64,000 nt of DNA from Struthio camelus (lineage: Eukaryota; Chordata; Aves; Struthioniformes; Struthionidae), in NCBI RefSeq assembly GCF_040807025.1, contig NC_090942.1, forward strand, positions 42,982,911-43,046,910, in the 5' to 3' direction. The notes beneath the pieces are model-generated. The model made no database searches and was not told where the DNA came from. It worked only from the letters and a program-made list of their open reading frames with translations. The translations under genes and the position numbers were made by a program. Shown here in pieces: positions 1-12,600 of the stretch. Within the stretch, counting starts at the first letter, position 1; each line of letters starts with the position of its first letter.

Positions 1-1827
1 TGCACTCATATTTATTTCATTTATTTGTGCATACATATTATTAATGGGCATGTAATACATGCATGCACTCACACTGAATATTATACATTAGACTTAATAT
101 TTAGAATAAGGAAAAAAAGAAAATGATTTTTGATCTTGGTGACATTCTTTATCCACCCAAATAAGAATGATACTTGTGTGCTAGATTAAACAAAGCAAAC
201 ACGCACTACTTTTTGGAATATTTTGGTCCACAGACTTTGCAGAAGTTGGGTTACTACACATATGCAAGAACAGTATCTTTCTTCAGATCATTGGAGACTG
301 TGGGCATTGCTTGAGGCTTGGATGAAGAGAGCATTGGTTTTGTGATTGGGAGACTCAGTTTACTGCTTGTCCCTAGGCAAGCCCTGCTTCACTGTCCCAA
401 TGCTCCTACGGAGCTGCCTGCTCCTTCAGCACCTCTGACCAACGCTGGAGAGAGGTACAAAGTGGAATCTAAAAACATTTCCAATAAAGTGCACATTTTT
501 TTGCCTCAAAAATTAATGAAACCAAGGTCTTCTATCAAAAAGGAAGTCATTTGCACTCAGCATTCATTGCTATACTAACGCAGGTGAATTAATACTTCCT
601 TTAGTTTTTAGCTACCACCTTTGTATCTGTTTTCATTCTTTCTGCAGAGGGTTATTAGAATCTACATTACTATGCTTCATTCTCCATTGTTTCCCCTCCA
701 GTTCTTTATCATCTGGAGCAAGTCAGCCTACAAATGAGCAGAAGAGAAATAACCAAGGAGGTTTATCTTTATCAAATAATCCTCTCCTGGAGCAAATGAG
801 TGCAGCTCTGTGGAATTCGACTGAGTCTTGCTGGATTTGTGAGTGGAATATTCAGCCTTAACTTGGCCCAAAATTCACAAAATATTCCATCTTGTTCTCT
901 GTCATGATTGCTGTGCCTTGTATCACATTGCCATGGGACCTCCTCTCATCCACTCGTACCCTGATTTTAGTTAACCAGCTTGCACTTAATAGCAAGGAGT
1001 TCAAATATATTCTATATTCACACTCTCAAAATTAGGCGAACTTAGTGATATCATAATGGCATTTCAAAGACTTGAATTGTGCTTTACATTTCTCTGTTAT
1101 ATTAGTAAACTGTGTTGTTCTATGGTTGATATGACACACCGTAAGTGATCTGGCTAAATGAATCATAGGCTTTCTAAATTATTAAAAGGAAAATGTAGCT
1201 ATTAACATCACTTAAAATGTTATCTGTTACTATGCAGTTTAATTTCTATGAAAGGAAGATATTGTTATGCTCCATGAAGCAAGATGCAATATCCTTCCAC
1301 TACTACAAACATGAAAATGCTCCAAAATGTGACGTTCAGCCATCACATGCAGATAAGTAGTCAAACAATGAGTCTTCCTGAGTTCTCCATGAGCAGTGTA
1401 CTTGCACAAGATGTTGTTTCCTACCGACTGTGAAATCAGAGGTAAAACACCCAAACTAAGCTTTTGCTGATGAGTTCACCTTAGACAGGATGCTGTAAAG
1501 GTACACCAGGCATGGGGCATCTGCTGATTCACTGCTAGCCTCTGTGCACAGCATTGCAAAGAAAAAGCATCGGAAGACAGCTATTGGGAGTGTTCTAGCT
1601 CCTCAAACCAAGGTGAGAAAATCAGTCCCCTACCGCATGTATAACTCCATTGAGAGCAATAATTAATCATTCCATAGTTTTACTTCATTTCAGATGTCCT
1701 TCCAAATTTTGTTACAGGACATTTATCATTCATATGCAAAGTCAAGAAGCAAAAAATACTGTCAGGCACATATAAGAAGATAATGCATGAGATGAATCCA
1801 ATCAAGGGCCTTTGGCTGACTAACCGC
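1..1827. other. Non-coding stretch, no supported gene
   Basis: AT-rich sequence with only short open frames, the longest an 86-codon frame at 318-578 whose product resembles nothing I know. A possible 61-nt exon-like segment at 1552-1612 on the plus strand lies between CTCTGTGCACAG and AAG|GTGAGA, but it is open in more than one frame, so it carries little weight. No repeat family is recognisable. Confidence 0.6.
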
Positions 1828-1859
1828 AGACATCTACACACAGAAGTGTGTAGATGTCT
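1828..1859. repeat. Perfect 14-bp inverted repeat (hairpin)
   Basis: AGACATCTACACAC at 1828-1841 is exactly complementary to GTGTGTAGATGTCT at 1846-1859, leaving a 4-nt AGAA loop. A second pairing block, TTTGGCT near 1811-1817 with AGCCAAA near 1886-1892, could close an outer stem, but the single-stranded spans between the blocks are unequal (about 10 and 26 nt). That asymmetry is unlike a normal microRNA precursor. Function is unknown; a cruciform-capable or replication-slippage origin is possible. Confidence 0.85.
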
Positions 1860-3069
1860 TACAGCACTTCCATCAGTTTCTGACAAGCCAAAAGCATGTG
1901 TTCTTCAGTGAGTTGTTAGGAAGAACACCAGATACTTAATAGTACTAGTGTCTTAACGATCCTTCCAGTCAACTTCAGGGAGAAAAATTAATCCCTGGTC
2001 AATATTTTTGAAAGAAGGCCTTTAAATTGTCTTTTTTTAATTCCAGGAACCAGTTCAGCATCGTTAACCCCAAAGAGATGGAGGAGCAGAGATACTTTTC
2101 TGCAAGTGCTTGTAATTTCAAAGGTTAAAGAGTGGGGAAAGTGTTCCCAATACCCTAGTGTCCCTGGGGCATCTTTTGTTTGCTGCCTTCAGCAGCTGGA
2201 TTTTGTGGATCTCATTTCATGGATCCTTATGGATGGATATCTACACACTGTGTTGTGAGTTCTGTAAGGAGGCTGCACAGCTAAAAGATGCTGTGCTGTT
2301 ACATATTACAACACCCAGGTCTTCTCCACGGATCTTTTGCAACTTGCACCTCTGCCTTCAAGTGGTTCGATGGCTTTGCCTGTGTGATGTCAATAACCCT
2401 ATTTAAGATTGTCTTTCTCTCTACATCTCCTGTCAAAAATCTTTCCATTAGCCTCTGTTTTCTGTGTCAAGCTTCTATTGGTTCCTCTGTGATCTGTGCA
2501 TTGCCTTTGCATAATTAGGCTTATTAGCTACCTTACAATATGCTTAGTGTGTAGCAGTCATGTTTATCACTGTCATATTAGTTCAGCTTAGGAGTCTATC
2601 TGTCTGGAAAATCACATCAGTTTTGAGAAGGCCATAATATGTCTTGTTAAAATATGAGAAATTTTGTCTTGTTTAATGGAGAGATAATACAATGAACATG
2701 AAAACTGCTCTTAATCACTCCTTTCATTTTTGTGAACAATCTTGTGCTGACTGGGCCAATATGGACTTGGTAAGAAGTTTCTTCTCGGCTCCGGTTTGGA
2801 ATTAACCACCATTATGGGAATGATGCTGAGGCTGTAGGAACCCACATAACTACTGCAATGCCCCTTCCATAAATACACACACCCACATTTAGAGAGAGAG
2901 AGAGGTTCTTTCTCAAAAAGGAATTCAGCTTACACAAAAGAGTAGGGAAGGTACAGGAGAAATTAAAAAGGCCCTTTGTGAGAACTAGAGGAAAAAAATT
3001 AGGTAGGACTGCATTCAGAATACTTTTAGGCATTCAAGGACAAGTCAAGAGCCTAAATAGATCTTTGGA

Positions 3070-3500
3070 TCTGGGCCCTAGTATACTGAAAAAAGAGGTA
3101 AGGAAGAGTTAGGATTATAAGTAGACAGGTTGAATAAAGGAGCCTTATTTTGATGTAGAATATGCAAGAGCATGTTTGCAGGCAGTAGGACAGGAGCCAA
3201 GAGAGATGAAGGTGAAGCAGAGATAATAAGAACAGAAATAAAGGAGGAAAGGAAACTTGAGATAGCAGGGAAAGCTGAAGGGGTTAGAGGTAGATAATAG
3301 GAGTCAGACCTCAGAATTGGAGACAGGGTATGAAAGTGAAGGTGAAATCTGTGGTGGGCAGGAAAACAATTTGGAGAGGTAGAAGGTTCAGTCTTGCCAG
3401 ATATTGTCAGACTTGTTTTTGTAAGAGTTGACAAAGAAGTGTGAGGAGGAAGCAATACATCCTAGCAACAATGATGGGAATATTGTCAAGGAAAAAAAGA
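3070..3500. other. Purine-skewed tract
   Basis: The plus strand is strongly enriched in A and G for about 400 bp, with many GGAAAGG, GAAGG and AGAGAT words. This explains a 125-codon minus-strand open frame at 3078-3455: purine-rich plus sequence rarely contains TTA, CTA or TCA, the complements of stop codons. The predicted minus-strand product is Ser/Pro/Leu-rich and low complexity, so I do not call it a gene. A short (AG)n run lies just upstream at about 2890-2905. Confidence 0.6.
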
Positions 3501-4173
3501 TGGAGTGAATCTTGTCAGATATGATATTTTCTCATAACTTATAGTAGGAAAATATAATCTCTATCATCATTAGAAATAACAGTGGAGAACAATTCACCTC
3601 TGGCTATCTGACAGTTGCATCCAGTCATCAAGAATATGTGTCCAAAGACATTTTTCTGCACAGTAAATTGCAAATTTTTTTTGCCATTTAGAAAGAATGA
3701 AATTGTCTGAAATACGGAAATCACTGTCTAGTTGTCAATACTTGCAGCTTTTTCTCTAATAATTTTACAATTCCAAATATTGTGCATTTTGATGTTATTT
3801 AAACATTATATTTTCATTCCATGAAGGGCCAGGGGCAGCTGCAATCAGAAAAGGGAGTAAACAGTCATTAGGGCCTGTCATCAGACTGGACTGTGCTAGA
3901 AGGTAGAGTAGAGGAAGGACTAAGCTTTTCTCCCTCAATAAGTAAACCTATGCCTTAGTCCATTGAAAATCCATTAAATGAAACTACTCCTGAAAAGCCT
4001 TGCAGAATAGTACATTAAAGTTTGTTACAGGCAAATTTAAAAAAAAAAAATTCAAAATAACCACTGATTTATTTGGGAAAATTTTCTCTTGAAGGAGGCA
4101 GAATTTCAGGGAGCACTATCTAATCACCTCTAGGGCGGAAAGGAGGAAAAGCCAGATGCCTTTCTGGACTTAC

Positions 4174-4255
4174 CACATCCAAAATCAATGATTCCCATGG
4201 AAAATTTTGCCATGGGATCCCAAGTCAAGGCTATGGCCGCAAAGGAGGATGTGCT
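4174..4255 (-). other. Exon-like segment, minus strand (82 nt)
   Basis: On the minus strand the segment is preceded by GAGATCCTTCAG, with a possible branch sequence CTGAC about 25 nt upstream, and is followed by GTAAGT, a strong 5' splice site. One frame is open throughout (27 codons plus 1 nt) and contains the stretch WDPMAKFSMGIIDFGC; the other two have stops. The protein is not recognised, and no partner exon was identified. A near-palindrome at 4194-4216 lies inside and could itself explain the unusual composition. This may be a real exon, a decayed exon, or chance. Confidence 0.18.
4194..4216. repeat. Near-perfect palindrome, 23 bp
   Basis: CCCATGGAAAA is followed directly by TTTTGCCATGGG, which is its reverse complement with a single extra G at 4209. 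The fold has an 11-bp stem, no loop and one bulge. Function is unknown. Confidence 0.8.
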
Positions 4256-4340
4256 CTGAAGGATCTCACGGGCTTCAGTCAGTCACCATGCATGAGTTTC
4301 AGCCCACTGCGGTGCTGAGGAGCAGCCTTAGAAAGCATGT

Positions 4341-4380
4341 TGCTACCACGATGACAGCCCTGCTACCACGATGACAGCCC
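4341..4380. repeat. Tandem duplication, 20 bp x 2, perfect
   Basis: TGCTACCACGATGACAGCCC occurs twice head to tail with no mismatch. The absence of divergence suggests a recent duplication, or an assembly artefact. Confidence 0.95.
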
Positions 4381-6353
4381 AAGCTTTTCACTTTGGATGG
4401 AGCCTAGGGTCCCTTGCCCCCTGCTCCCCGCTGCTGGGACTTCCTCCCAGTAAAACAAATACAGGCAATACAGACACCTCTTTGAAACTGCAGCCATCTT
4501 CCTAATGTTCCACAGTGCATCAGTTTCCTGGACATGGGTTGCATGTTGTCCTTCAGCCTAAATTATCACGCATAAAGCTACATTCCTTTCTGAGTAATTC
4601 TCCTCTGCTTTTAAGCACCTCTAGAGAGGAAGAACTTCTTCAGATACCAGCAAGCAGCGCTAACTTTTGAGTAGATATTTTACTGGTGGGAACAACAAGC
4701 AGTATAAATCCCATTCATTCCTCATACACAGGTCCCAGTGGCTCCCAGGGTTTTCAGAAATAAGGAGATGTATCTGTGCAGGCATCTTACTGTAGGTACT
4801 CCTTTCCTATGCTTTAAGGGAGAGACCTCAGCCTGCCTCACATTTCATGACAATAACGGAGCCATTGCTTTTCATTTTCATGAATGAAGTAAAGGCTGTA
4901 GAGACCTGCAAGATTTGCTTGATATTTACTTGTAGAAGTTTCAGAAAACAGCCTCCCTTATCACATATTACAGTTTTTTTCTCTTTCAGAAATTGATACA
5001 GGCCGCCCTCTACAATTATATGACGCCAAGATAGGAAGGTTACGTTCAAGTATTGTTGTAACAGGAATCTCTTTTGAATTGTATTCTGTGGTCAGAGATG
5101 ATCTGTAGGCATGTGTTGCCACCCACTGAAAGTAGGAAACCCAAAGGCTTTCTTATGTCTTTAGTATCACGTGCTTCATGAAAGCAGTCTTCCTACAAAA
5201 TGAGATATCATTTGCCACTACCATCCAAGTAACTTTCTCAGTCTCAGGCATTTCTCACCAAAATTTATTCAAGTTTTTAATTCTTTACTATTGCTATGGC
5301 TTTTCTATCTGCTCCTCTTGTATCAAACTGATTTGATAAATCTATTCATAGCAATGCAGCTACATTCAGGGAGACTATCTGAGGCCCAGAAAACAATATA
5401 AACCGATGAGCACGGCACTGTACCCTGGCCCCAGCACAGCCCGGTGCTGAGGTAGCTGCACAGGTTCCCATCCCAAGACATCCTGTCCGGGGCTCGCTCC
5501 AAGATCACTGCTCAGTGCTGCCTTACAGAGTAAAGACTTTTCCAAGTCATCATTGAAACCCAACGGGACTCAGGCTCATAATTCAGGCCCTTCAGGAGAC
5601 TTGATGTCTTCTTCTTTGCCCATCAATATTCACACTATGTGGCTTGTACATGCCTTTGAAAACATCCAGTTCTCCTTTCTTCTTACATGACACCTTTAAG
5701 TATAGCAATTGTTCCACTGAGTTTAGGTGCACACTTCACTTCCTTTGAACACTGAAAATTACACCAGTACAGAAAAGAAAGGTGTTTAGGTTCTCTTCTT
5801 TCCCCCCAGGAATTCTCTGCACCCTGGCATGGAGGGATTTAAGCTTCTCAGTTAAATGGGTGCCAAGTTTTTCTTCTTAACATAAGCAAAACAAACATTT
5901 TTCATTTCTTCCCTCATGAAATATTAATACTGCTTCTCTGGCCTTTTTCCAAAAAAGAATAAATAATATAAAAAAAACAGCAGACACTTTACATGGAAGA
6001 TTTGAACACAAATGGCTAAAGTCTGGTGAAATTATAAACCATGAAAAAGACCATTCAGTAATAAATGCACTCCACAGCTTAAAATATAAATTATATTTTC
6101 CCAGATCCAGAGTCACGGCCTCCAAATGAGACCATGACAGCTAAATAAGCTTTCAGAAGCTAAACAGAAATTTAATTCTTATAGGTCGCAAGCCTGACAA
6201 AGACATGGCAGAAGATGCATTTTACTCTCAGGAAAGGTTGGGGACAGTAATAAAAAGTAAAGTGAGTTCCATTACCTCTAAAAATAATGTACCACGAGAG
6301 AAAAAAGTGCCAGGAACTTTGCAACTCTAGCATAGCCAAGGAAGAAAACACTG
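4381..6353. other. Non-coding stretch, no supported gene
   Basis: Only short open frames that overlap one another on opposite strands, with no splice context or recognisable product. Nothing else of note. Confidence 0.6.
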
Positions 6354-6415
6354 GAGGTGAAATCCTGGCTCCTGTCGGTTTGGATATTGACTTCAGTGAC
6401 TTGATGTTTCACTAT
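6354..6415. repeat. Old amniote interspersed repeat fragment (probable)
   Basis: GGTGAAATCCTGGCTCC followed by ATTGACTTCAGTGAC and a terminal GTTTCAC resembles the common sauropsid repeat that runs 'gtgaaatcctggc...attgacttcagtg...tttcac'. It is diverged and short. The family name is not assigned. Confidence 0.45.
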
Positions 6416-7344
6416 ACATCTCTACCATGAGGTAGGAAAAAAAGCATCTGCTTGATTTCTTGAACTGCTCTCTTTCAAGACCTGTTTTGCTAGCTTGTGC
6501 TTTGACCTTTGTGTCAATTTTATGTTCAACGGAAGCTGTTTCTCTCTTGTTTTATTTCATAATCAGTGGTACCCAGTCACTGCAAGACTTGGAGGAAGAG
6601 GAGAGGAGAAGGCAGGCTGCTCGGTTCCTGCTCGTTCTGAGTCTGCGGAAAGCCCAAAAGAGCTTTTAAGGCTGCCATAGCTGTGTGGGATAAAGATAAA
6701 CATAAGGCAATTCTTATGCAGAAAGAAGCTTGAGGAGATTATGGAGAACAAACAACGCAGCACAGTACTAGTTCAAAAAATATAAGCAGCAAAAGCAGTT
6801 GCTCCTGCAGCGTCTATACAAGAAAGCCTGTTAGATAGAGTAGGAGCTATATTATCCTTTTGAACCACCTTGCACAGAAGACATGTATGCCTGTGAGTCA
6901 CAGTTACGCTAACATACAGCCATAGGGTACCTGAAGGATCCCTTGAAGGGAGGATGCTACACCTAGAAGGTGCAGAAAGATGCACTCAGGCTCTTCCCAG
7001 GCCTTAATGTGTGCAAATATGCAGGCAACAGATATGACCAGGGAGGGCTATGCTCCCTCTGCACCTGGTTTCCCCACAGGAGCTTGAGATGAGGTTCAGT
7101 TGCCTACTTGTAGGTGGCTGATGCCATCTGAGATGCCCTCGGCCATCAGTCCAGCTGCCTCTCCAGGAAGGTATGAGTCCACAGACAGTCTCGGGCACCC
7201 TGGGGACATGCAAAAATAGCATCGATGGCCCAATAGATGGGCATCCAAATCCTGCCCTAGCAGCTCCTGCTTATGCTGGGGGCAAATAAGAGAATATACT
7301 ATTTCTCCTGTTCTGTCTCCATTCAGAATTTAAGAGTCAGCTGG

Positions 7345-7364
7345 TTCAGAAATGTTCAGAAATG
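7345..7364. repeat. Tandem duplication, 10 bp x 2
   Basis: TTCAGAAATG occurs twice head to tail. Small enough to be chance slippage. Confidence 0.7.
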
Positions 7365-7954
7365 GGCTTGGACATCATTCTCATACAAGTTCATCACTTG
7401 AAACTATAGCAAAAAGTCCAAGGGGGCCTAACAGCTACCCATGTCCCAAAGTGGGTCTTCTGAAAAGAAACTGAGTCATTGTCTTATTCTAAGAAAACCT
7501 GGTATTTGAATGAAGATACCGCACAGAGAAGCAGGACAGGCATCAGCGTTCACCTAGCATTTGAAAGAGCGGCAATGAGCAGAAGCTGAAAAAGGTTAAA
7601 TTAAGCTTAAGTATTAGGAATAGCTTTTAGATAACAATGATGATTTGGTGTAATGTTTTTTCTAGGAAAGCAATTAAGGCCTAATTGCTAAAGATCATTA
7701 AAAAGTGATGTGGGGCCATTATCATGTGATTTAAGTTAAGGTGCGAGGTGACTCTGGAAGTGTTTGTGCCTACACTAGCAGGAGCCTAGGCAAACTCTGG
7801 CCTCTGTGAAAGTCGGTAGGAGTTTGTTATGCACTTCTATGGATCCCAGTTCTACCATAATAACCCTTATTAATAATACTGACTGAAATTTTCCAATTTC
7901 TATTTAGTCTTTACATTATAATGAACCTAAATAGACAGTCTGCTATTTATCCAA

Positions 7955-8085
7955 AGCTCCCACTGATTTCAGTGGCAGCTGGGATTGCTCAGCAGCTCTA
8001 AAAATCAGACTACTTATATTTAGATACGCAAATATGAAGTCAGGAGCCTAATTTTAGACACTCAGATTTGAAATTTTTGGCTTAA
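7955..8085. repeat. Old amniote interspersed repeat fragment
   Basis: The sequence runs from AGCTCCCACTGATTTCAGTGG through TCAGCAGCTCTAAAAATCAG to CAGGAGCCTAATTTTAGACAC. I remember the same ordered motifs (short inverted pair around 'tgatttca', then 'ctctgaaaatcagg', then 'aggagcctaa.tttaggcac') from bird and turtle interspersed repeats. Order and spacing are kept over more than 100 bp, which makes this the clearest repeat copy in the window. Confidence 0.6.
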
Positions 8086-8089
8086 ATAT

Positions 8090-9650
8090 TCTATATCAAT
8101 TCTTTTTCCACTGCATTCAGCTAGATTTGAGGAAAAATCATTTTAAATCTTCATATCCATGTAAGAGAGACATAAATAAATGATAAAACTCTATTTTCAT
8201 TTTCAAGATATTTTATTCAAAGAGTTTATAAAATATACGTAACGTTCAAAGCAGCACATTGGAATTAACTTTAACCATATACAACTGGTTATCTTAGGAA
8301 AAAATGCTGGCATGCAAAAGTTTCATTTCACAACGTTTAATTGCAAAAAGTTTTTTTATTAAAAAAAAACCTTGACTGGGACTCAGAGACATGTAAGTTT
8401 ATCCAACAGCTTTCAGATAGGAAATGTGTCGCTATGTTTTTTCCCAAAAGATATGCTATCAGTCATACTGTGATGCATGCACTTTGTCTAATTCTCCTTT
8501 TGTCTCTGATAATTACTCTACATTAAATGCTGGAGAATATTTTAATGCAACAACCCAGCTGAAATGCTGAAGTCCACATCTTCATCCCTGCAGTTTCAGA
8601 GAGAGTTCATGCAAAGACAGAAGACATGAAACAGAGACGTCATTCATTAAATGAATGAGCTCTGCTGCAGTACAATTTTCACTTGGTCCTCCTGCACTTC
8701 ACAATCAGTGGATAAAAGTCCATGTTTTTTCTTGATTTTTTTTTCTTAATTAATGAATACTAAGTATATTAACTTCCTAAAACTTTGTCCCAGTGGCAAA
8801 ATGCCTTATTTGGTTGGCTGGCCACCTCATCTAACCAAGCAGACGTGTGACTTCCTCAGAAACCTCTGAGTCGCAGTGGCTTTTGGACAGGAGCTGTTAC
8901 ACTGCAGAAGCAGTTTGGGAAGTTACCAGCTCTCACTGCCCGTCCCAGCGCTCTGCAGGAGATTGCTGCAGAGGGGACTGTGTGCATGGACTCTCGTATG
9001 CTTTAGTGACAAGTCAGGTAGTTCATTTTAGGCTTATCACTGCAGGCACTTGGAAGCAGAGCACTCGTCTGCTGAAGCGGTGAGGAGCCCCCACACTTTG
9101 ACCATCCTTTGGCCAAGGGAGGCAAGGCTGGGCCACCTCCAACAGAAAGGAACAAGCAACCCACAGGCAGTAAGGTTTAAACCATCAATGCTGTTTGCTA
9201 AGTACACATGTGTTAATGCCATTAATAAAAGAGCAATAACCAACAAAAAAAGCAATAAGAAACCTTATAGCTTTTTCCTTAGGTCTTTCTTCCTCTTTCA
9301 CATTGGCTTTTACCCCTACTGGAACTACTGGTTCTTCTTTTTCTCTTTTTCTCCTATGGTCTCTGATCAATCATCAGCTCTTTCCTTCTAGTTCCTTCTC
9401 CTCTTTCCTCTCTCTCAAAAGGACCTCAATTTCTTTTGCTACGATTGCTCCCCATCTCACCATCTTAGTCATAATCTAAGAACACTGTGGGGCTTCCTTA
9501 GACTAGCACGAAAGCTACCCTCCCTGCCTCACGTTCTTCAAAAGCCGTGAATTTTCAGCACAGACTACGCTGGCTGTAAACCCCTGGGCATGTTTATAAT
9601 CTGAAGGATGCGCATAGCCTCTCATAGCGTCCTGGAAATATGCTTAGCCA
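8090..9650. other. Non-coding stretch, no supported gene
   Basis: AT-rich with poly-A and poly-T runs near 8345-8375. An 8-bp inverted repeat (CATTCATT/AATGAATG) sits at 8641-8657. A 113-codon plus frame at 9050-9391 ends in a low-complexity Phe/Ser tract and overlaps minus frames, so it is not called. Confidence 0.6.
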
Positions 9651-9653
9651 CAG

Positions 9654-9699
9654 AGCAGCAGAGGTGCATGCATTCAAGCAGCAGAGGTGCATGCATTCA
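9654..9699. repeat. Tandem duplication, 23 bp x 2, perfect
   Basis: The 23-bp unit beginning AGCAGCAGAGGTGCATGC occurs twice head to tail without a mismatch (9654-9676 and 9677-9699). It probably arose by recent slippage or unequal exchange. Confidence 0.95.
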
Positions 9700-12600
9700 G
9701 GACAGAGGCATCTGTGGCCCCTCTGACTGGGGATTCAGGGAGAGAGGTGGTCTGTGAGTGTCTTGGTTGCCTGTTGGAAGAAGGAGAGCAGCCCAACAAG
9801 TTTATTGTGAGAAGGAAGAGAAGAAAGATATAGATGGGATGAATCAGGTAAAGAAACAGCCATTTGTGTATCCAAATACATTTGGATCCTTACCTAAACT
9901 ACACTGAGGCCCAGGGTTGTTCACAGCTCTCCCATCTCTCCAGTTACCATGTTCACGTTTGCCAGGTCATATTTTAAAGAAAAAGTTAGTATATGTTCTG
10001 TGTTAGTGCTGTTAGAGAAATGTTTATGTTTTAACCTAAAACAGAGGTAATCCCTCTGCATACAGTGTTTAGGGGAAACAGAGCTTTTTATTGTTATCTT
10101 TAAAATTTTTATCATAAAAAATGCATTTTATTGGGGTATTCTAACTGTCTCTCTCCCTCACTGGCTTTCTCATGCTTTCTGCCTTAGAATTCTTCAAATC
10201 TCTGACACTAATTTGTCTAACAAACATGGAAAGCTCTGACCTCTCTGCTTAGCATATTGAAGAGGTAATCTGCAGAGAAATGTGACACAAGAAGTAAAGT
10301 TTAACAAAAGTTATTTAAGCTGAAATCACACTGGAAGAAGTATAGGCATCATGCTGACTTTTTTCACTGGAATCTGTAAAACAATTAGGAAGGGGCACAC
10401 ATCTGTAGGGGTTTTTTTTGTTTCCTTTTTTATAGAAAGAAATTTATGAGTTTGGAGGATTGTTTGGTTTGTTCCTTGAATATGTATTTACTGGATGCTT
10501 ATGGTCATGTGGTTTTTAAAGAAGAAACAGAATTCACTGCAAAGCTGCTCTACTTTGATAATGTGTAAATGTTATTAGTTATGGGACCTGAGCAAAGAGC
10601 TTATGCAGTATGAGGAGGACTGCACTGTCGGTCCGTATGATCACAATAACGGTGAAGAGGTAATGTAAAGGGACAAAACTTCTCATTGTCATCAGGAATG
10701 AAAATGATAGCAGACCTGCAGATTCCTTATATTGAAGCTCTAGGACTATTCAAAAATGTCAATTTTTCCTTTTCTATTTGCAGAGAGTCAAAAGTCACCC
10801 ACTTAGCTACTCCTCACAGCATTTTCTGCCTTCTCCATGCTGCTTGATGGCAGTAAGCTGCTGGTAGGATAAGTGACAAAAGCGTTCATTTCCTCAACCT
10901 CAGGCTGAGATTGCAAGCTCAGACTATGAGTCCCTTAGTCACATTGACTACAGTCATCAAGCTTCAGTCGGTGTCTACTCACTCCCAAAGCCATGCGAAT
11001 ACCATAGGCTCTGCTCTGCCTGTAGCACTCCTCTGACTGCATCTCCACCAGATGTGAAGGTGTAACTGAAGTGTAACTGAGTGCAGAAGCAGTCGAAAGC
11101 TCCATGAAAGTTTTATTCATACCCAGCACCCACATTTAGCTGAATAAAGGGGAGACAACAAAACAACTCAATTTTGTGTTATTCCAGGAACACACGTAAA
11201 TGTGTAGTCCCATTTCTCTGCCATGGCTGTAGAGGCACCAGCCTGACGAGGAGGGGACATCGAACTCTGCGAGCTGCTCCTTATCCCAGGCACAGCCTCT
11301 AGACTCTCTAGATTCAAGTCTGATCAGATGCTAAAAGAGCAAGCATGCATGGGAAATAATGACCTGATGTGGAACCTGAAAGTGTAGAAGCAATCTACTG
11401 CTAAAAAACAGCCCTTCAGCACGAAGGGTTTAACAGGGTTCTGTCTTGCTAGTGAAAAAAACATTACTAGATATTTAGAAAGATATATATATGCGAGCAG
11501 AGAGAAAAAATCAACATTCAGTTGGAGACAGAATCGCCAGAAAAGTTTAGTTTAAGCTTTGCTTCAAAAATAATCTATAAGCCTATTTGCAGAGAAGGCT
11601 CTGAAAACAAGAGGAGGGAGTAGAAGTGCCAACTGCAATCATAAAACCTCTGAAAAGTTTTTCAGTCACAAAGCACTTCAGGTCACTGCTCATTGATTGT
11701 TAGATCATTCAGATCATTGATCATTTTTATCGCCCAGCAAGCAACATATAAAGCAACTCAAATCTTACACCTGCCTTGGTGTCAGAGCAGCAGAAGGGCT
11801 GGGTACACGTCCTGCCTTCCTTCGCTGTAGATCCAGCTGAGCTTCTCATAACTGCCTTAAAATGTTTCAGAGTCTTTTTTGGCACAGGCAGTGTTTTCGT
11901 GGGAGAAGATGAAAGCAGAGGTGGGGCAGTATACTCCTTTCAAAGATTTCTAGCCAGCCGCAAAGATTCATCCCATCAGCTGCTCCTCTTTGGAAAGAAA
12001 AGGGGATGGTTTGCTGACAAGCCAAATTATGGCTGCAGCGGCTGCTGCCTGAAGTCCTTACAATGGGATTGATTGTGTGTGGTGAAAAGGATTTGAATGT
12101 AAGCAGATAGGAGCGAAGATACATAAGAATGCTGGTGTTAAGCTTTCTGCTATTGAAATAGCAGCTAGTGAGAAGCAGCTGTGGTTATCTAAAAACACTC
12201 GTGCATGGAAGAATGATTTTTCTTCCAAAATCTGAAAGAAACTCTAATGATGAATCATAGGCTAGGCTATATATAAAACATGACTATGGATCTGCAGACA
12301 CAGAAACATTCTCATTAGATGCTGTTGTTTTTTAGGGCCAAATTGCCTCATTTTTTATTTTTTAAATCTATCAGAATCATTTTGAAATGATTACTTCCAT
12401 GATGTCATATACATTGTAATGCACAGTAGGGTTTGCTGCATGATGTGTGACAAGCATTAAGGTTGAGTAAATGAGCCTGGCTAAATATCTGCTAATAAGT
12501 GTGACTCACCAGCATGATATATATTCACAAGTTTGCATCCTCTTTCTATAGGTTTTAAATGAGGTAAGGAAAGAACCTTTCGCCCTCAATCTCCCTTGCA

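Noticed and set aside
3078..3455. 125-codon Ser/Pro/Leu-rich minus-strand frame
   Set aside because: Explained by the purine skew of the plus strand, which removes antisense stop codons.
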